Positions 12,843-23,845 of a DNA stretch of 64,000 nucleotides are shown here, one piece after another. The notes under the pieces are model-generated. The model worked only from the letters and a program-made list of their open reading frames with translations. It was not told where the DNA came from and did no database searches. The DNA comes from Stratiolaelaps scimitus (taxonomy: Eukaryota > Arthropoda > Arachnida > Mesostigmata > Laelapidae). How positions within the stretch are numbered: position 1 is the first letter of the stretch; every line of letters starts with the position of its first letter. Location: assembly GCA_019614645.1 (NCBI GenBank), contig JABWDB010000013.1, positions 5,136,501 through 5,200,500 of the forward strand. The letters run 5' to 3'. The position numbers and the translations under genes were made by a program.

Positions 12843-13102
12843 GAACTTCGCCAACGGCGTCTTCGGCTGCGCGTATCAATGTTGGAAACAATGGAGCAAA
12901 CGTCTTTAACCCGAACGGTCAATATGAGTCAAGTCAGTGTAACGAGGACAGCGAGAATGCCGAAGATGATTTGTTGCTATTTGACGACGAATGTCCACTT
13001 GAAGAGTGTCAACGCCGCGCGCGACATCTGGTTGAACTTCTTGCGCGAGTGGGAACGCTTGAACGAGCCATTAGCGATCTTCGACACGACGTTCGTGATA
13101 AG
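12843..13102 (+). CDS. THAP-domain protein, exon 3 (acidic region and start of coiled coil)
   Basis: The acceptor has a long pyrimidine-rich lead-in ending GCTAG, and its first two bases complete the split Gly codon. The encoded 86 residues run from a Ser/Asn-rich segment into an acidic motif (EDSENAEDDLLLFDDE) and then a heptad-like helix (LVELLARVGTLERAISDLRH). The donor GTATAA at 13103 follows a complete Lys codon (phase 0). Other frames are open across the same bases, including a longer one from 12879, but only this frame joins both neighbouring exons and gives an amphipathic helix continuing in exon 4. Confidence 0.82.
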
Positions 13103-14068
13103 GTATAATTTCATAGTTCAGATTAGCTTTTTTTTTCAGTGCCAGCTGCACACTGTGGCAATTCTCCGATGTAGAGCGTTTCTAGTCTCCACAGATGGGA
13201 TTCAAATTGAATCTGACCAAAAACCACTCGGCAAACATTCTCATGTTAAACTGGCTGTTCGTGGAAATCAGTGGGCCAAGGGTTCACTGAGCGGCCGCGA
13301 AGGGTGGTCGATATATATATATATATATATATATTTTACCTGTGTATTTATGAAAGAACACCAAGGAAATAATCTAGTAGCCCTGAAACTGAAAATCCCG
13401 GCTTCCGGGTTGAGGTTACATGTTTTTGTCAACCTCGGAAGACTTAACAGTGCCTAATTAAGGCTGAAACTGATTGTAGGCTAGTCAGGTTCTCTCAGTA
13501 AGAATTTGTTTATCTGCACGTGTCGTAAAGTATTTGGTTTTAAAAACGAATGACCACCAATCAGAGCACCTTTGTCCCTTCGGGAGCGTAGATCTCAGGC
13601 CTGTTCCGGTGCGGGTTGTAGAGGTCTACATGACGCCATTCCGATAGCTCGGGAGTTCGCGTGCCCCCATAAGAGAAAAGGCCAGCCATCAACCTGTAAC
13701 CTTCAAGATACTGCTCGTTATCGACTAGCTACTATACGAGGCCTGTCTTGTGAGTTTCGTTCCTGGGTGCCGGTTACTTGACCGTTCTCAGGGGCGCCCT
13801 CATCCAAGGGTACACGAAGGTGCGAGGCATCGACGTACCTTTAGACGGTCGTTTGGCCGAATTTACGTTGCGTTGCTGTAGGGGACCACCCGAATGTTTC
13901 GAGCTCGCAGGCTTTCGACAGTGGGCTGCGAAACATAATAATATATGAGTAGATATAAAAAGGCCGCACTAAAAATAGCTTCGACAAAACGATTTCTAAA
14001 CGGGCTATTTATTATTTTCGACGATCTTTATTTGTGTACATAATAGACAGTGTCTATTTGAATTCCAG
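13103..14068 (+). other. THAP gene intron 3
   Basis: Phase-0 intron with the acceptor GAATTCCAG. It contains a TA microsatellite at 13310-13334 and otherwise unremarkable sequence. Confidence 0.78.
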
Positions 14069-14836
14069 GAAATGGAGATTGCCGCTTTATTAGTTCAGGT
14101 GACGAAGTCACCTACCAAACGCATGCAGGCAAAAGTTGAACGGCAACAGGGGACCATTGCGAAACTGCGAGCCGATCTCAACTCCCTCAGGAGATCGATG
14201 AAATCTAAGAGACGTGCCGTAAAGGGTCGACGAAACGCAGCCCGCGAGAACGGACGCCTCAACGACGATGATTGTGGCAAAACGTCATTTGTAGCGGTCA
14301 CAAGTGGTCCTTCGAGAAAAAGGCGCACCGCAAGCGATCGAAGGCCGAGGAAGGGAGGTCGTTCCGAGCAATCGTCCCGCGAAAACTGCCCAGCAGCTGA
14401 GTCGCTTTCCCATTTGCCGCGTTCGCCGCTCAAGCTTCGGATTCGCACGAACATGCTACGCTACGTCGAGGACGCCGACGCTTCGAGCTCATCAATCGAC
14501 GCCGGCAGACGGGATGTGTCTGACGAAGATTTTGTGCCGCCTGATGACGACGGCGACGACGACGACAATAACGGCAGTGTTAGTGACGTTGATGATAACG
14601 GTGAAACAGAACGATCCAAAGTTGGAGAGACGACAGATGGCTTCCAGATCACCTCTGTGGCGTCACCACAACAACAACAGCAACAACAGATGGAGCCATC
14701 ATGTGCAACCGCCTTAATGGTCACCCCGGTGAGGGATATGAACATCGTGAAAGAGCTCTTGCGAACCGTTGTGCGATGGGTAGCCGATGATTCTGCCGTT
14801 CGCTTACAAGAGTCTGAATTTGACAGCGGGCAATGA
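14069..14836 (+). CDS. THAP-domain protein, terminal exon 4
   Basis: A 255-codon terminal exon ending at TGA 14834-14836. It continues the coiled coil from exon 3 (EMEIAALLVQV, then RQQGTIAKLRADLNSLRRSM). Two basic clusters follow (SKRRAVKGRR and RKRRTASDRRPRKGG) that may act as nuclear localisation signals, then an Asp-rich acidic tract, a seven-Gln run and a C-terminal helix (VKELLRTVVRWVADDS). Coiled coils and polyGln also occur in other THAP proteins and often mediate dimerisation. Homology beyond the THAP and coiled-coil features was not recognised. Confidence 0.85.
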   Translation, partial: EMEIAALLVQVTKSPTKRMQAKVERQQGTIAKLRADLNSLRRSMKSKRRAVKGRRNAARENGRLNDDDCGKTSFVAVTSGPSRKRRTASDRRPRKGGRSEQSSRENCPAAESLSHLPRSPLKLRIRTNMLRYVEDADASSSSIDAGRRDVSDEDFVPPDDDGDDDDNNGSVSDVDDNGETERSKVGETTDGFQITSVASPQQQQQQQMEPSCATALMVTPVRDMNIVKELLRTVVRWVADDSAVRLQESEFDSGQ

Positions 14837-14913
14837 GTGCACCTTGGGAGCAATGCCTTCGAAATACAGGCTGAATGTAAATATTGTTATTATGATAGCA
14901 CAATTTATATTGA

Positions 14914-14919
14914 AATAAA
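14914..14919 (+). terminator. Polyadenylation signal of the THAP gene
   Basis: A canonical AATAAA lies 77 bp after the THAP stop codon, followed by a T-rich sequence (GCTTGATTTCTC). The spacing implies a short 3' UTR of about 100 nt. Confidence 0.75.
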
Positions 14920-14936
14920 GCTTGATTTCTCATGAC

Positions 14937-16127
14937 GTATGACAACATCTGCTCATTCATGGTCGAGTGACGATTTGTGTACAAATATCATCGCTAGTTA
15001 TGGTTATTGGGGACACACATATGTTTTGACGTATTTCGTAGGAAGGATATATAATAAATTCGTACTGATGGTACGATACATAGTGATAATTATTCCGACA
15101 TTGTTTTATGATGAATGGTGCTGGATCAGTTCATTCGACTTACGTTTGCTTGACAGGTACAAGCTACATTATAGAATTAAGTGACCACTATCGATCATAT
15201 TACGGTGCACGATATGAACAGCGAGTGACGATAAGAGGCTTTAGTAAAAACGACATTTTCTGCACACGTATGAAAAACGTCTGCACTAAAGTCAGATGAG
15301 AACAGATCTCTGCTCAGATCTATCTCTAATTTCGAGATCACACACGCCCTAGATACGTGAGGCGAACTATTTCGGTGCTGCTATCTATTCTACTAGTATT
15401 ATTTACTCCTTACTATAATTAGTGTATAAATGTTGTTTCGGGCGGAGTCCCTGCCTTAAGCATTTAACGTCCACGGAATTGCTGTTTACGTTGCTCTGTA
15501 GGACGGACCCCTAATAAATGGGTATGGTTATATTTGAGCCGACTATTACACACTATTTTCATCTGATTAACATTCTAGGCTAGAAGGAATTTCGATTCAG
15601 CGATGGCGTTAAGGAAGAATACTCGAATAGCAACACTTGGGTGGATCAATGTAATTTTGCCAGAGGCAGTTCTATGTAGCCAGTAAAATTTGCCAAATCT
15701 CCCCACTCCCAGACGAATGTCACCGTCCATAGCCAGGTAGCTATCAATGGCAAGCGTATTATCACCGGTCGGGAGTTTTTCCGCCGTTATATTCGTTTCG
15801 TTTCAATTCAGCTCTATGATACGTTCACAGTACGAGCTGTATACATTTTTAAAAATTTAAGAGCGTTAAGCGTTCACCCTCGGAGTTGTACAAAGAAAAG
15901 CCTTACCCACTCTGTTTATTGTAGCGATCTCGTTGCTATCTAAACCAGACTCATGTGCCGACTAAAAACCGGTGATACGCAATAAGATAGAGCACTGGGG
16001 AGAGGTCCTCGCCATCTCCCAGCGGATTTACCGGCGAGAGATTTGTGTGGGCACGGGTAGATTGTCGACCAAAAGTAGATGCCATCCTACGCGATCGCGT
16101 TTACGGTAATGCGTCTATTATGGTGAG
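14937..16127. other. Intergenic, THAP gene to 16.1 kb candidate gene
   Basis: No supported gene. It contains a degraded SINE-like copy at about 15461-15530. Short open frames near 14939-15299 sit in AT-rich sequence and look random. Confidence 0.6.
15461..15530 (-). repeat. Degraded SINE-like fragment
   Basis: The segment starting CATTTAACGTCCACGGAATT matches the 3' portion of the element at 23846-24000 (CATTTAACGTCCGCGGTACG). Both continue with related TTGCTY...TAGGACGGA(C/T)CCCC sequence, and homology fades past about 15510. The tRNA-like head is not recognisable here. Confidence 0.55.
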
Positions 16128-16217
16128 ATGGCGCAGTCGATGACAACAATCTTTTCGGATTGCGACGCGAATGGCGGACTGAGCCACTATGCAAGTGACT
16201 CAGACGACTATTGTGAG
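16128..16217 (+). CDS. Candidate gene B, first coding exon (unknown protein)
   Basis: The open frame starts at an ATG preceded in frame by a TAA 21 bp upstream and encodes 30 residues, MAQSMTTIFSDCDANGGLSH and then YASDSDDYCE, up to a strong donor GAG|GTGAGC (phase 0). The segment is markedly acidic (five Asp and one Glu, with no Lys or Arg), unlike a chance ORF. The next exon candidate at 16579 also enters in phase 0. Just after the donor the intron holds a CA repeat at about 16253-16300. No family was recognised. The exon is inferred from its start, composition and splice site, with no homology. Confidence 0.4.
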
Positions 16218-16437
16218 GTGAGCCGCCCAGCTCGAAATATCTCGGCAAGTCACACACGCACACACAGACACACATATAAATACACGCAGACACACACATA
16301 TCGACATACAGGCCTCTGGGGAGTTCGATCGAGCAGCTAGAAGCAATGAGAGAAAAATGAGATGAAAAGGACTACAGCAATCTCCATAGAAATCGCCTCG
16401 GGGAACCGATCGCGCGTCGCACCACGCAGCGTGGCGC

Positions 16438-16484
16438 TCCGCCGCCGCCTCCTCCGCCCCCGCCTCCGCCCCCGCAAAACAGCA
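16438..16484 (-). other. G-rich tract with quadruplex potential
   Basis: The plus strand is a run of C-tracts broken by single G or T bases (CCGCCTCCTCCGCCCCCGCC and similar), so the minus strand carries several GG to GGGGG tracts with very short loops. It lies inside intron 1 of candidate gene B. It also creates a poly-Gly open frame on the minus strand that I regard as a by-product of composition. Confidence 0.5.
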
Positions 16485-16578
16485 GCGGTGTACGGCAGCG
16501 TCTGTGGGTGGGCGTTGGCTGCTGTTGGGTGGGCTCCCTTTTTCCTGAAAATTTTGTCTCGTGATAAGTTATTTTTAG

Positions 16579-16779
16579 CGCGAGTTCGCCTGCAGCCGCA
16601 GAAGCGGCGGTTGTCACCAAAGGCACGACCAGAAGAGCTGCAGGCAGAGCATGCAGTGGGATTCGTCGAGGCTTCGTCGACGCAACAGCCGAATGCCTCG
16701 CAAAAATCGTCTCCCAAAGACTCTCCAGCGTGATCACTCCGGAGTGCCATCCCGCTGTGTTGGTTGCTTGCTGACGAAG
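16579..16779 (+). CDS. Candidate gene B, second coding exon (basic, Cys-containing)
   Basis: Bounded by a textbook acceptor (AAGTTATTTTTAG) and a good donor (AAG|GTAATG). The phase-0 frame is open for all 67 codons, matching the exit phase of 16128-16217. It encodes REFACSRRSGGCHQRHDQKS, then a very basic stretch (SSRLRRRNSRMPRKNRLPK), then DHSGVPSRCVGCLLTK. Acidic followed by basic and paired Cys (RCVGC) could suit a nucleic-acid-binding or nuclear protein, but this is speculation. An alternative acceptor at 16595 gives another frame that ends at TGA 16733, which would make a 75-residue protein. Later exons were not identified with confidence. Confidence 0.38.
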
Positions 16780-17346
16780 GTAATGTATTGTGTGGAAATG
16801 TCAGGCGTCTGAGTTCGAGGGTTTCCCCGTATCGCATTGTGCATGATATCGTACTATGGCGGAGGACGAGATACCATGTCGAATTGCTACTACCTACCAC
16901 CGTATACCGAACAGCCGGGTTCGGGTGGTTAATTAGGCCTGCGTGTAGCTTCGACGCAGCGCGAACAACCAAGCATTCGACTTACTTTGTTTCTCATTAG
17001 GAAAATTTGAAACAAATTTAACGTACTAGACAAATGGAGACAGTCCAGATTGGGTCGCCGAGACAGCGTCATAGGCGAACTCTGAAACGGCTGCCCTCCA
17101 GATCGGTGCTTGTGTATTTTATAATATCTGTTTTAATTTCAACTAATTGCATTTTGCCTGACATAATTCTGCTTCATGCAACTTTGCGTAATTTGTAAAT
17201 ACATCGATCCGTTAACAATTCCTCCTTTAACAATATGTATGTAATCTAGAATTGGTCGTAGATGAAACTCGTCCCAGTATTCCCATTATCTGTGTTACCG
17301 CTTCCCTTCACCGGCAGGCAAAGAGAAACTGCAGAGGTAGCCGCTC

Positions 17347-17404
<58 letters not shown>

Positions 17405-17408
17405 GTAT

Positions 17409-17442
17409 CCACAGACGTACTATATATATAGTACGTCTGTGG
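17409..17442. repeat. Perfect 34-bp palindrome next to a TA tract
   Basis: The arms are CCACAGACGTAC and GTACGTCTGTGG around a central TATATATATA. The whole 34 bp equals its own reverse complement. It directly follows a roughly 55-bp TA microsatellite. It could be a collapsed pair of terminal inverted repeats, a MITE remnant or a replication-slippage product. Confidence 0.9.
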
Positions 17443-20400
17443 AACTCGCTTAGGCCATGCGCGTTCTATTCATTAGGGTTGAGAAAGAGCGAGCTGTGCC
17501 GCTGCTGCTGCTGCCGCTTCGGAGCGGATGAACCGAAGTGAATGATACTTTTTAACTTCGCTTCTTTCTGCTTATTCCTGCCTCTCCAACCCAAAACTCA
17601 TCTTGCTCCACAGCTGCTTCCAGGCCGCCTGCTAACTGGCCCTTGGGGCTCTTCCCATGAAATCATTTTCAGGAAAGCTCCGTGAGAAAAAGGATCACGA
17701 TTTCCCGGTTCAACCAGCTGCGTGCTATGGACTCGGCAGACATGGCGGGAGACCGAGGCCGAGGCAGACGGACAGACCGAGGAAGGCGCAACGAATGAAA
17801 CGAGGGAAGATCTGATGTTCCTTATGCTCTCGAACGCGTGCTCTGCGTAGACAACTCAGACGGACGCAGCTGCAGGCCGTAGGGAAGCGCTCGGAGATGG
17901 AGGGGCAGGAAGGACTGCTTGGAAGGTGGCTTGACAGGGGAGTAAGCGCGAGTCCCTCAATTCGATCGCGGTATGAACACAAGAAGAGGAAAAAGAAAAT
18001 TCCATCGAGATGAAGTCTCCTCTCGGATTCTACATAGCCCGACGTCGGCGTATATGCTAACTCCAGTCTGTCTCTACTCAATGTGGCTGATGATGACGAC
18101 ATTGGCCCGTGCGGGCGCAGCGCATATGGTTGTGCATGTACGTGCATATGCTTGTGGATACGCCGCGCGTATGGGCACGACTAAGATTGGTTCAGTATGT
18201 CCATAGCCGTACGCTGGTTGTTGTTGTTGATCGCCTTACGCCGCCGTAGAGTAGCAAAAACACAAGGCCGATCGAGTTTTTACCTCATCATCTCCCGTTT
18301 ACCTAAATTTAGTTATTTTTATATGGGGGGGATAGAGAGAGACAAGGTAACGTGTCTGTGTGTTTGCCTGGGAAGGTGTATCTGACGTGACTTGATATTT
18401 CCGCAAACGTGGGCAGTAGCGCCGCTGCGTGGAGTCAGTCGTGATACCCCCTCACTGTCTGTTTAGGACGATGGGGCGCTGACCGAGGTTTAATGGCGGG
18501 GGAGGAGGCTAATTATTTTGAGGTATGCCTAACTTTTCATCGTCTCGTCTTTAGGTTTTTGTAGAAAATGCTACGATATTTTTTTTGGTCCAGTTGAAAG
18601 TTGCCCTTCTCTGAGGTTGGGCTTACTCTATGGAGGTTTTCGGAGCAAACTACTATTGTTCGATGCATCTAGCTAAAGGTAATAGATGTGCTGTCATTGT
18701 GTTTCTATCTGCAATACATTCACTTTTTGTTAAAGGCACTATACGAGCAGATGTAAGTGTAAAGCTACCAATGAAAAAGGGTCAGAAAAGAGTCATATAA
18801 GAACACGAGAACAACAGTGTCCTACGGAAGTGGCCATACACTGCAAATTTGTATTTAATGAGACGACAGTCAAATATTACAGGGAACAGTGCTGCCTTAA
18901 CCGAATTGAAAATTATTAAAGCCGCTTCTACGGGCTAGCCATCCATCTGGCACACGAAGTGGTTGTCTTTCATAGTTATCGATTGAAATGTGCTCCAAAA
19001 GCAGGGTAAAAACTGTTAAATAATGTATTCCTAACGAGAAACAATGAATGAGCTATACGCCGTCGTGCACCGGCGTCCGTCTACGTCGGCCGCTGTCAAC
19101 GGCCTCATGCGCTTTAAGCGCTGTTCGATTCGACAGCATGCTTCACCGCTCCGATAAGCTTGACTCGTGAGAGGCTTCTAGAACTGCATGTGCCAAATTA
19201 ACTAGCGGACGGATGTTTGTATCTTCCTACTGCTACGAGTCATTCCATCAGCGGGTGCAAATGTCATTTCAATTGTGAGAGCGTCATGTCGTTTTTAAGA
19301 CAGCAACATCTCACGTCGGCTGGTACGCTGTCAACAGGCCATCCTAGGCAGGAGCCTTGTTCTAAACCTTGTTAAAATTTGACAACACTTGTCGACAAAG
19401 GTAAGGAGTACCTTAGTGTCGGGAAGGTCTCACCCTGCGAGCGGGTTTATTATTATGGCACATGGGGCAGCACTTAGCACGGTCGTTTTGCGAACTTGGG
19501 CGAACTCTCGACGCATCGCTGAAAGCCGCCGCCGCCGCCGCCGACTTTTCGCGCCATTCGCGCCTTCAATGCACTCGGGATGGTTGGTGAGGAGCTGCTG
19601 GGACAGTGTGAACTTTCTATCGCCCCTGGCCACAAGCAGTTCGTGTCCGTCCCCGAGGAACTGCCAGCTTCGGTGCAACTCGCATGCCCAGGAGCCAGCA
19701 GCGAAAGAATAAGAAGCAGCGAGAAATCGACGGAAATGGGGTCGAAGGACGAGATTTCTACTGTTTCATGTTTATTCCTCACGAATGTAAATGTAATTAT
19801 CATTGTTGTGGCTTGACTTTTTTTCTTTTTTTTATGACGGAGAATGCTTATGCAGACCACGCCTTACAACTAAGGTATTTGCCATGGTACTGTCGGACTC
19901 CAGCCTGGTGGAGTGGCAGACCTGCCCACTAAACTCACGTAATTTGTGGCTTGAGTATATACATATATATCACGACGAATTGCATAGAAAATATATGCAT
20001 TATTACACGATCATATGGGGTCACACCAGTTAATACTTCCATGTTAACTGAAAAAAGTCAATGACCGCTCCATGGTTGCAAGTTGAATTTCTTCAAATTG
20101 AAAGCGTACCGCTGGCATATTTCAATAAGAAACACGTTAATCTTAGCGGTGGTATAAGCATGGTAGAGAGTGCTAACGAGGATCGACGTCTCAGCGGGAC
20201 ACCGTTCCGACTTCCGTGTGCACAATGTTAAAGCATCCGCTAGACTAAGGCCTTGCGCAATCGTTCAGCGGCATTCGGGGCTGAGCTAAATATACGAAAA
20301 GTGCTAACTCACTTTTGGAACAGTGTCGAGTACAACTGAATAGTTGCGTTAACGTACAGCCGTTGCTGTTTAAAGGGAGATGGTGGCAGCGCAGGGGAAC

Positions 20401-21299
20401 TGAAGGCTGCATGTTCGCCTCTTGACGTCTTTTGACAAACAACCGCTTTCGCCAGAGCTGCAGCTACCACTGTGACCGTTCGAGTCACCGGTGCACTCGA
20501 ATGTGTCATGGTGTTATATGTATAGCCTATATACAGCCTCCGAGAAACGTGTAGCGCTGTGCGACGATAGTTTGCATCTTTGGCAACGAACGACACTGGT
20601 TTAATGTGTAACGTATCTGGCATTTCAGTTTATGACAAGTTATATGCGAGGGTAACTTGTTCCCATGTCTAGATCACTCATTGAATAGATCGTCTAGAAA
20701 CGTCTCCGAGTTGAAAGACCTGTATGTAGACTATGCGAAGAGACGGCGTCCGGTGCACGTATGTGTGCGGTCAAAGACGCCCCTGTGAACACGAAACGGT
20801 TGCAAATGGTGAAACGAGGCTAGGACTCGGTTAATTGTAAATTCTGCAGGTACGTATCAGGCATTCATTGCGGCATCTTCGCGGGGTTTAAAGCTGTACT
20901 AATTTTCAAGTTAGAATTTATCACGAATCCCGCCTAGGTAGAATCTCGTGGGAGTACCTATCTCAGGTAACTGGTAACTGGGAGTCTTGCATAATAAGGG
21001 TGCAGAGATAATTACCTATTGTTAGACATTCCCGTAATCCAAAGAAGACACCTTATTTCGTAATAGGGTCACGGAGTTCAAATCGTCTCTATCCGCAAAG
21101 AATCGAAGAATAGCTCTGGAAAACGTGACGCCTGAGATTTATTGCATATTTTGTGCGTGTATATCTTCTTATCGTTCCACAAAAATGGAGGCTTTCCGAG
21201 TCAAAACATGCTTGCTTTTGACCGTTGGTAGATTTAGGCAACAGTTGGTATTTCGATCGAAAAAGGAACGTTCAATTCGTTTGCGCGATTGATCGCCTA

Positions 21300-21300
<1 letters not shown>

Positions 21301-21355
<55 letters not shown>
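21301..21355. repeat. TA microsatellite
   Basis: About 27 uninterrupted TA units. Similar but shorter TA tracts recur throughout the window. Confidence 0.9.
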
Positions 21356-21358
<3 letters not shown>

Positions 21359-22025
21359 AAAACACCATACACCGACACTACATACACGAATGAATGTCAA
21401 ACATAACGTAACTTGTACATACGTACTATGGGATGCTGGATAAACGAGAGGTCAGCTTGACCAACAGGCCAGCACGGGTGTGCTCGCAATCAGTGACCGA
21501 ACTTCGTCCTCATCGCTTCCCCTTGGCCAAAGGAAATAGGGTTCTTATTTGGTATACATTTTTTGGTCATTTGCAAGAGAAATTTGCAGAACCGTAGGTT
21601 CAACCGAGATCAATGAATGGTTCTTCTGGCTGAAGTGAAGTACGCACTTGGTAGCGATTACATTCCTTGAATATAAGTCATAATAACAAGGTGTGTACAA
21701 TCTAATTTGTGATATGTATATATATATATATATATATATATGCAATACAGCTGTGTTTATATTGCATTACAGTCGTAAACGTTTTAGAACGGTCAATTAT
21801 TCCAGTACTGCTTCCAGTGGAGCTTGCTTTTTATCAAGTAAATGGCGAAATCAAACTAAATTCTATCCCAATAAAAAAATCCTGTCCTTCAAGACAACTC
21901 AAGAACACATTTTGTTTTCTATGAATTCTAAACACTTCGGCTATCTTCATCTCTCTGAGCTATTCCATTTCCCGAGCTTTGTCTTTGCTAATGACAAAGA
22001 CTGACCATTTGACTCGCTATTTTAG

Positions 22026-22192
22026 AAAGAACCGAACCCACTGCTGTGACCAAGAGTTCAGTGTCCTCGAGCCGGTCTAATTCTGACATCTTTTATAACC
22101 CGTCGCTCAGTCACATCACCACCATGCCCGTCAGCTTCAGTGAGGTCCTCACGGCTAGTTCCAGTTCTCTAACTGCCCCTGACACGAACGAG
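22026..22192 (+). CDS. Candidate Ser/Thr-rich coding exon
   Basis: Follows the acceptor CTATTTTAG and is open in one frame (phase 1 entry) up to GAG|GTATTT (phase 0 exit). Encodes about 55 residues such as KSSVSSSRSNSDIFYNPSL and VSFSEVLTASSSSLTAPDTNE. The low-complexity Ser-rich composition is common in disordered parts of regulatory proteins. It could belong to the gene beginning at 16128, but the connecting exon was not found. Just downstream, the +1 frame stays open to 22452, so the end of the exon is uncertain. Confidence 0.2.
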
Positions 22193-23845
22193 GTATTTTG
22201 CAGTTGACCCAAAGTAGGACCTTAAATAGGACAGCATCACACAATGCCGTATCCCGGCCTATCCCACATCAAGAAGGACAGACCTCTTGGCAGGTCCTAA
22301 GTTCCTCTCTCTATCTCGTTGACCTTTTCCAGCATCTCCAATGGCATTCGAGGGCGTCGCGGGGAACCCTGCGGCCGGGTGGTCGGTCAGTCCATAAAGA
22401 AGTTGTACTCCGCGGCTACAGAAGACCTATCAAAGAGGTGCACTCAGGATAGAAGTAATGGAAAGCGTAATGACAACTTGCTGACGGGCAACAATGGTTA
22501 TACTGTGAACAGTTACTGGAGGTCATGCTTTGTATTATATATATATATATATAGTGTGAGTAACGGGAGCTATTATACAATACTCTCTACGATAACTATT
22601 AGATTAATGTCTTGCTCAGTTATTATTTTTCCAATATGTTATATAGAATGCACGGCGTCCACGTTTGGATATTTAAGGCAATTAAAAAGAGAGATCAAAC
22701 TAATCAAAGGGAGTATCCCGCATCCGAGAGTTACTCATCTGCTATCCAGGTGCAGTGTTTCACAAAATATTGCATATTTTTTATTGCATCGCAGTGGTGT
22801 CGCATTACTGATATTGCTAATGGTACGATCGGGCAGGCAGAGCTTACCTATGTTATCCGTACAGGGTTATTTTGTTAATTAGGGACATGCATCAACCTGT
22901 ATCAGAATTTCGCACGCATATAATGCAGCGTTTGGCTCTCGCAAGAACATTGCCTTCAAAGCGGATACAACGTCTGCGACAATCTTATCAATAACCTCTT
23001 ATAAATTAAACGAAGGCGTTTGTGTAAGGCGCACATCTTAGGCTTAATTTTCATGCTCATAATCATTATTGCTGAAGTTTAAACTCAAATTGCTAATTGT
23101 CCCAGGACCGCCCGTGGCTGAATCATGCCTTGTAGCTGTTACAGCCCTCGACTAATGCCCTTGAGCAGGAAATCTCCGCATTTGTAAGCGGACTACAAAC
23201 CCAGCAGCCAATTGTCTTTAGTTGAAGACGATGTTCAACGACTCCGCCACGGTCAGCCTAAAACAACCGCCCCGTGCGCCATTACCAGCTTACTGTCCAC
23301 CTTGTGTCATATTCTGGCAAAGTTTCACGCATTCGTTGAAGTTTCATTCTGCAAGAGCACGCTGAGTTCACGTCGTTAGCTTTGGAGTCGTTGTATTGTT
23401 AGAGGCCAGACGTCCCTGCTCGTCAAGGCGAGGTGGCTCATGTCATCGTATCAGCGGCCACAACGTTGGGCCAGGCTGGTTAATTCGTTACGATCTGGTA
23501 GAGCACATCTGGTCGACGAAGGGAGACGAGCTTAATTGGGTGTCTAATTATCGCGGACGTGTTTTCAACACTGGGCGCTTTTTCTTTTACCTGAGCTGAT
23601 TTTCTGTTTCGTCTACGACAGTTACATTTATTGCGATTTCAGTTCTAGCATTTTTTTTTTCAAACCGTCTCATCACTTGCCTCGCATTGTGATGGTCACA
23701 TAAAGAGGTTGTTTTTTTCAATGAGTTCCTTGACTTGCTATTATCTAAGTTTGTGATTCAACGTGTGAGATTCCACAATGTCCGCATATCAAGTCTAGCA
23801 AAGTATATGTTTCTTTTATAAATTTGCCGGACTAGCTCACAGGCA

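Larger units (their letters stand above)
3414..14836 (+). other. THAP-domain protein gene, four coding exons (gene span)
   Basis: The complete gene model spans 11.4 kb. Exon lengths of 217, 255, 260 and 768 nt sum to 1500 nt, or 499 residues plus stop. The introns are phase 1, phase 1 and phase 0, with normal GT-AG ends and pyrimidine tracts. Predicted layout: C2CH THAP finger at residues 1-85; Ser/Pro and basic linker in exon 2; coiled coil at about 210-305; basic clusters near 290-299 and 327-341; acidic Asp-rich stretch near 400-425; polyGln near 445-451; short hydrophobic helix and acidic tail. This fits a nuclear sequence-specific DNA-binding regulator. No DDE transposase domain or HCF-1-binding [D/E]HxY motif was seen. 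Which THAP family member it corresponds to is not resolved. Confidence 0.88.
16780..22025. other. Region without a supported gene, 16.8-22.0 kb
   Basis: Possibly an intron of candidate gene B. It contains TA microsatellites at 17350-17404, 21301-21355 and 21715-21741, a palindrome at 17409-17442 and a GC-rich patch at about 19490-19760 open in several frames at once on both strands. No recognisable protein was seen. Confidence 0.5.

Noticed and set aside
12879..13457. 192-codon plus-strand open frame from 12879
   Set aside because: It overlaps THAP exon 3 in a different frame and runs through the intron and a TA microsatellite. The frame that joins exons 2 and 4 is the real one.
16337..16972. 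Minus-strand frames of 211 and 121 codons, one with a poly-Gly run
   Set aside because: Openness comes from the C-rich tract at 16438-16484; no supporting splice or homology signal, and it is antisense to a better exon model.
19389..19860. GC-rich frames at 19.4-19.9 kb
   Set aside because: Two plus and two minus frames are open over the same bases, driven by GCC repeats; none has convincing splice borders.
22319..22882. 187-codon frame starting at TTG after a good acceptor
   Set aside because: It reads through a TA microsatellite and into AT-rich sequence. A short exon from about 22349 is possible, but its phase does not match the preceding candidate.
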